A stretch of 21,383 bases of DNA from JAUXLW01 sp964195005 (GTDB taxonomy: Bacteria; Actinomycetota; Acidimicrobiia; Spongiisociales; SHLN01): assembly GCA_964195005.1 (NCBI GenBank), contig CAXMOO010000092.1, positions 1 to 21,383 of the forward strand, read 5' to 3'. Below the pieces are notes generated by a model. The model saw nothing but the letters and a program-made list of their open reading frames with translations. It did not search any database and had not been told where the DNA came from. This document shows, in pieces, positions 19,642 to 21,383 of this stretch; position 1 is the stretch's first letter, and every line of letters begins with the position of its first letter. A program made the translations under genes and the position numbers.

Positions 19642-20358
19642 TTGCCAGACTCGGGCGGTCGAAGAGTTGTGCTGAAGCTCTCTGGCGAAGCGTTCGCCGA
19701 CCCGGAGCTCGATTTCGGCATTGATCCCAAGAATATTGAGCGAGTGGCACGCGAAATCGCTGAATCTCACTCCGAGGGATACGAAATAGGCGTGGTCGTT
19801 GGGGGCGGAAACATATTCCGAGGCGTTAGCAACGCCGCCGAGGGAATGGATCGTGCCTCCGCCGACTACATGGGAATGCTGGCCACCGTGATAAACGCGC
19901 TGGCGTTGCGTGAGAGCCTTGACCAGCAAGGCATCCCCAGCCGGGTCCAGACTGCAATCTCCATCCAACAGGTTGCAGAGCCCTACATTCGGCTGCGGGC
20001 GATCCGGCACCTTGAAAAAGGCCGAGTCGTCATTCTTGCCGGTGGCACCGGCAATCCGTTCTTCACCACCGACACGACGGCGGCACTGCGGGCAGCAGAG
20101 ATCGGAGCAGGAATGGTGCTCAAAGCAACCAAAGTGGACGGCGTCTACAGCTCTGACCCGAAGCAAGATCCCAACGCCGAGTTACTCACGGAAGTGAGCT
20201 ACCTGGATGTAATTTCGCGTGGGCTACGAGTCATGGATTCGACAGCAATTACGATGTGCATGGATAACAAACTGCCCATTCGGGTTTTCAACCAGACCGT
20301 CCCAGGCAACATACCCAGGGCGGTGCGAGGAGAATCCATCGGGACGCTAGTGAGATGA
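19642..20358 (+). CDS. pyrH: UMP kinase
   Basis: Uridylate kinase of 238 residues that makes UDP from UMP in pyrimidine nucleotide synthesis. The amino acid kinase fold shows VVLKLSGEAF (P-loop-like, near 9-18), GVVVGGGNIFRG, ADYMGMLATVINALAL, VVILAGGTGNPFFTTDTTAA (phosphate and UMP binding), MVLKATKVDGVYSSDPK and MCMDNKLPIRVFN. The TTG start directly follows the tsf TAG, with GGGTGAGGAG just upstream serving as ribosome binding site inside tsf. The stop overlaps the frr start as ATGA, so the four genes from rpsB to frr are translationally linked. Confidence 0.97.
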   Translation: MPDSGGRRVVLKLSGEAFADPELDFGIDPKNIERVAREIAESHSEGYEIGVVVGGGNIFRGVSNAAEGMDRASADYMGMLATVINALALRESLDQQGIPSRVQTAISIQQVAEPYIRLRAIRHLEKGRVVILAGGTGNPFFTTDTTAALRAAEIGAGMVLKATKVDGVYSSDPKQDPNAELLTEVSYLDVISRGLRVMDSTAITMCMDNKLPIRVFNQTVPGNIPRAVRGESIGTLVR

Positions 20359-20906
20359 TTGACGAAACAATTGCCGACGCCGAAGAGCGAATGCAGAAGG
20401 CCGTGGAGCACCTGCAGACTGAGTTCAGCACGGTTCGGACCGGGCGAGCCAATCCCGCGATTCTCCACAGGGTGATGGTCGATTATTACGGCACGCCCAC
20501 GCCGCTCCAGCAACTTGGTTCGTTCGCGGTGCCGGAGCCGACGATGCTGGTCATCACCCCATTCGACCCCGGATCGCTGTCTGAGATCGAGAAGGCCATC
20601 AACAGTGCCGGTCTGAGCTTGACGGCGGGTAACGATGGCAACGTGATTCGTTTGAACTTCCCTCCCCTAACCGAGGAGCGTCGCCAGGAGCTCGTCAAAG
20701 TCGTCAGTCAATTGGCTGAAGAAGGTCGGGTGGCGGTGAGAAACATTCGCCGGCCCCACAAGGATGAGCTCGAGGCACTCAAAGGCGAGGTGTCGGACGA
20801 TGAGATACGCAGAGGCGAGAACGAGCTGCAGGCGCTAACGGACAAGTTCGTTACTCGCATTGATGAACTTTTCGAGCATAAGCAAGCTGAGCTGCTCGAG
20901 GTATAG
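20355..20906 (+). CDS. frr: ribosome recycling factor
   Basis: RRF, 183 residues (usual 185), which with EF-G splits the ribosome after termination. Marks: TEFSTVRTGRANPAIL (helix of domain I), VMVDYYGTPTPLQQLGSFAV (domain II), MLVITPFDPGSLSEIEKAI, NVIRLNFPPLTEERRQELVK and AVRNIRRPHKDEL. ATG overlaps the pyrH stop by 4 nt. Confidence 0.97.
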   Translation: MIDETIADAEERMQKAVEHLQTEFSTVRTGRANPAILHRVMVDYYGTPTPLQQLGSFAVPEPTMLVITPFDPGSLSEIEKAINSAGLSLTAGNDGNVIRLNFPPLTEERRQELVKVVSQLAEEGRVAVRNIRRPHKDELEALKGEVSDDEIRRGENELQALTDKFVTRIDELFEHKQAELLEV

Positions 20907-20915
20907 GACGGAGCC

Positions 20916-21383
20916 TTGACAACAGGAAAAGGCGGCGGCTCCCACCCGGGTGATCCGTGGCATCCCGATTGGGAATCTGCGGTACCCGAGGAGGAATCCG
21001 AGGAGGATTGGCCCTACGACGAAAGCCTGACGCTGTCAGATGCCGAGCTCGAAGTGGCGGATCTCGATGAGGCTGAAGAACCCGAGGAAGAGCAGGTTGA
21101 GGTTGCTGAGGTTGAGGAAGAGGTTGCTGAGGTAGAGCCGGTTGAGGTTGCTGAGGAGGAGCCGGTTGAGGTTGCTGAGGCAGAGGCTGTTGAGGTTGCT
21201 GAGGAGGAGCCGGTTGAGGTTGCTGAGGCAGAGGCTGAGGTTGCTGAGGAGGAGCCGGTTGAGGTTGCTGAGGAGGAGCCGGTTGAGGTTGCTGAGGTTG
21301 CGGAAGAGGTTGCTGAGGTAGAGCCGGTTGAGGTTGCTGAGGTTGCGGAAGAGGTTGCTGAGGTAGAGCCGGTTGAGGTTGCT
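20916..21383 (+). CDS. N-terminus of a gene with highly acidic repeats, possibly cdsA (partial)
   Basis: Open reading frame from a TTG at 20916, 9 nt after the frr stop with GGACGGAG just upstream, to the window edge (156 codons, no stop). The first 35 residues contain SHPGDPWHPDWESAVPEEE; from about residue 60 it is almost only Glu, Val, Ala and Pro, with units EEEPVEVA and EVAEVEPVEVAEVA. No catalytic domain is reached. In bacteria the gene after frr is usually cdsA (phosphatidate cytidylyltransferase), and a disordered acidic N-terminus before a membrane CdsA domain is plausible, but the identity is inferred from position only. Confidence 0.6.
   Translation, partial: MTTGKGGGSHPGDPWHPDWESAVPEEESEEDWPYDESLTLSDAELEVADLDEAEEPEEEQVEVAEVEEEVAEVEPVEVAEEEPVEVAEAEAVEVAEEEPVEVAEAEAEVAEEEPVEVAEEEPVEVAEVAEEVAEVEPVEVAEVAEEVAEVEPVEVA
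21095..21383 (+). repeat. GAGGTTGCTGAG-type tandem repeats
   Basis: Nearly 290 bases built from GAG, GTT, GCT and CCG codons. A 24-nt unit (GAGGAGGAGCCGGTTGAGGT followed by TGCT) occurs at 21153, 21201, 21246 and 21270. A 45-nt unit beginning GAAGAGGTTGCTGAGGTAGA occurs at 21303 and again at 21348, running into the window edge; a partial earlier copy starts at about 21117. All units are multiples of three and keep frame. Confidence 0.9.

Noticed and set aside
1..21383. tRNA, rRNA, integrase-associated attachment sites, phage or transposase genes
   Set aside because: I looked for these and saw none; the tyrosine recombinase at 16163 fits housekeeping XerC by position and length.

Overview
The window is about 21.4 kb of GC-rich chromosomal DNA, and almost all of it is coding. 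Gene content and order point to an actinobacterium, most likely a deep-branching, probably uncultivated lineage of the Acidimicrobiia type. The reasons are: the trmD-rplS-lepB-DUF2469-yraN-comM-dprA block; a WhiG/FliA-type sigma factor next to xerC just before rpsB-tsf-pyrH-frr; FO (coenzyme F420 precursor) synthase genes; and several genes with an actinobacterial TANNNT -10 hexamer 6-7 nt before the start codon, which suggests leaderless mRNAs. The lineage call is inference from gene order and protein style; no search was run.

Layout. 1-491: possible tail of an unrecognised gene, then non-coding DNA holding a long imperfect palindrome (152-307). 492-6460 (+): polysaccharide flippase, cofG, cofH with a large N-terminal extension, and a group II PLP decarboxylase, tightly packed like an operon. 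6474-7253 (-): a YbjQ/DUF74-domain protein. 7300-10209 (+): trmD, rplS, lepB, DUF2469, yraN. 10210-11107 (-): three small proteins (a CPGC/HWH zinc-site protein, a 36-residue membrane peptide, and a tail-anchored protein with two zinc ribbons). 11184-13534 (+): comM/yifB and dprA. 13535-13877: a scar holding the first 38 codons of an ECF sigma factor. 13878-15573 (-): a CYTH-like protein and a CHAD-domain protein. 15662-16087 (+): MaoC-like hydratase. 16163-17819 (+): xerC and whiG/fliA-type sigma factor, overlapping. 17955-21383 (+): rpsB, tsf, pyrH, frr and the start of a further gene, in the cdsA position, with a very acidic repetitive N-terminus.

How it works together. Most of the window is housekeeping: tRNA m1G37 methylation, ribosomal proteins L19 and S2, EF-Ts, ribosome recycling, UMP kinase, signal peptidase I, DNA-uptake/recombination proteins (ComM, DprA, YraN) and chromosome dimer resolution (XerC). 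The accessory parts are the FO synthase operon with its unusual CofH and adjoining decarboxylase, the CHAD/CYTH-like pair (possibly polyphosphate-related), and the small zinc/membrane protein cluster. A repeated theme is acidic low-complexity extensions on otherwise conserved proteins (LepB N-terminus, S2 C-terminus, N-terminus of the last gene), two of them built from tandem DNA repeats. I see no rRNA, tRNA, CRISPR array, transposase or phage gene.
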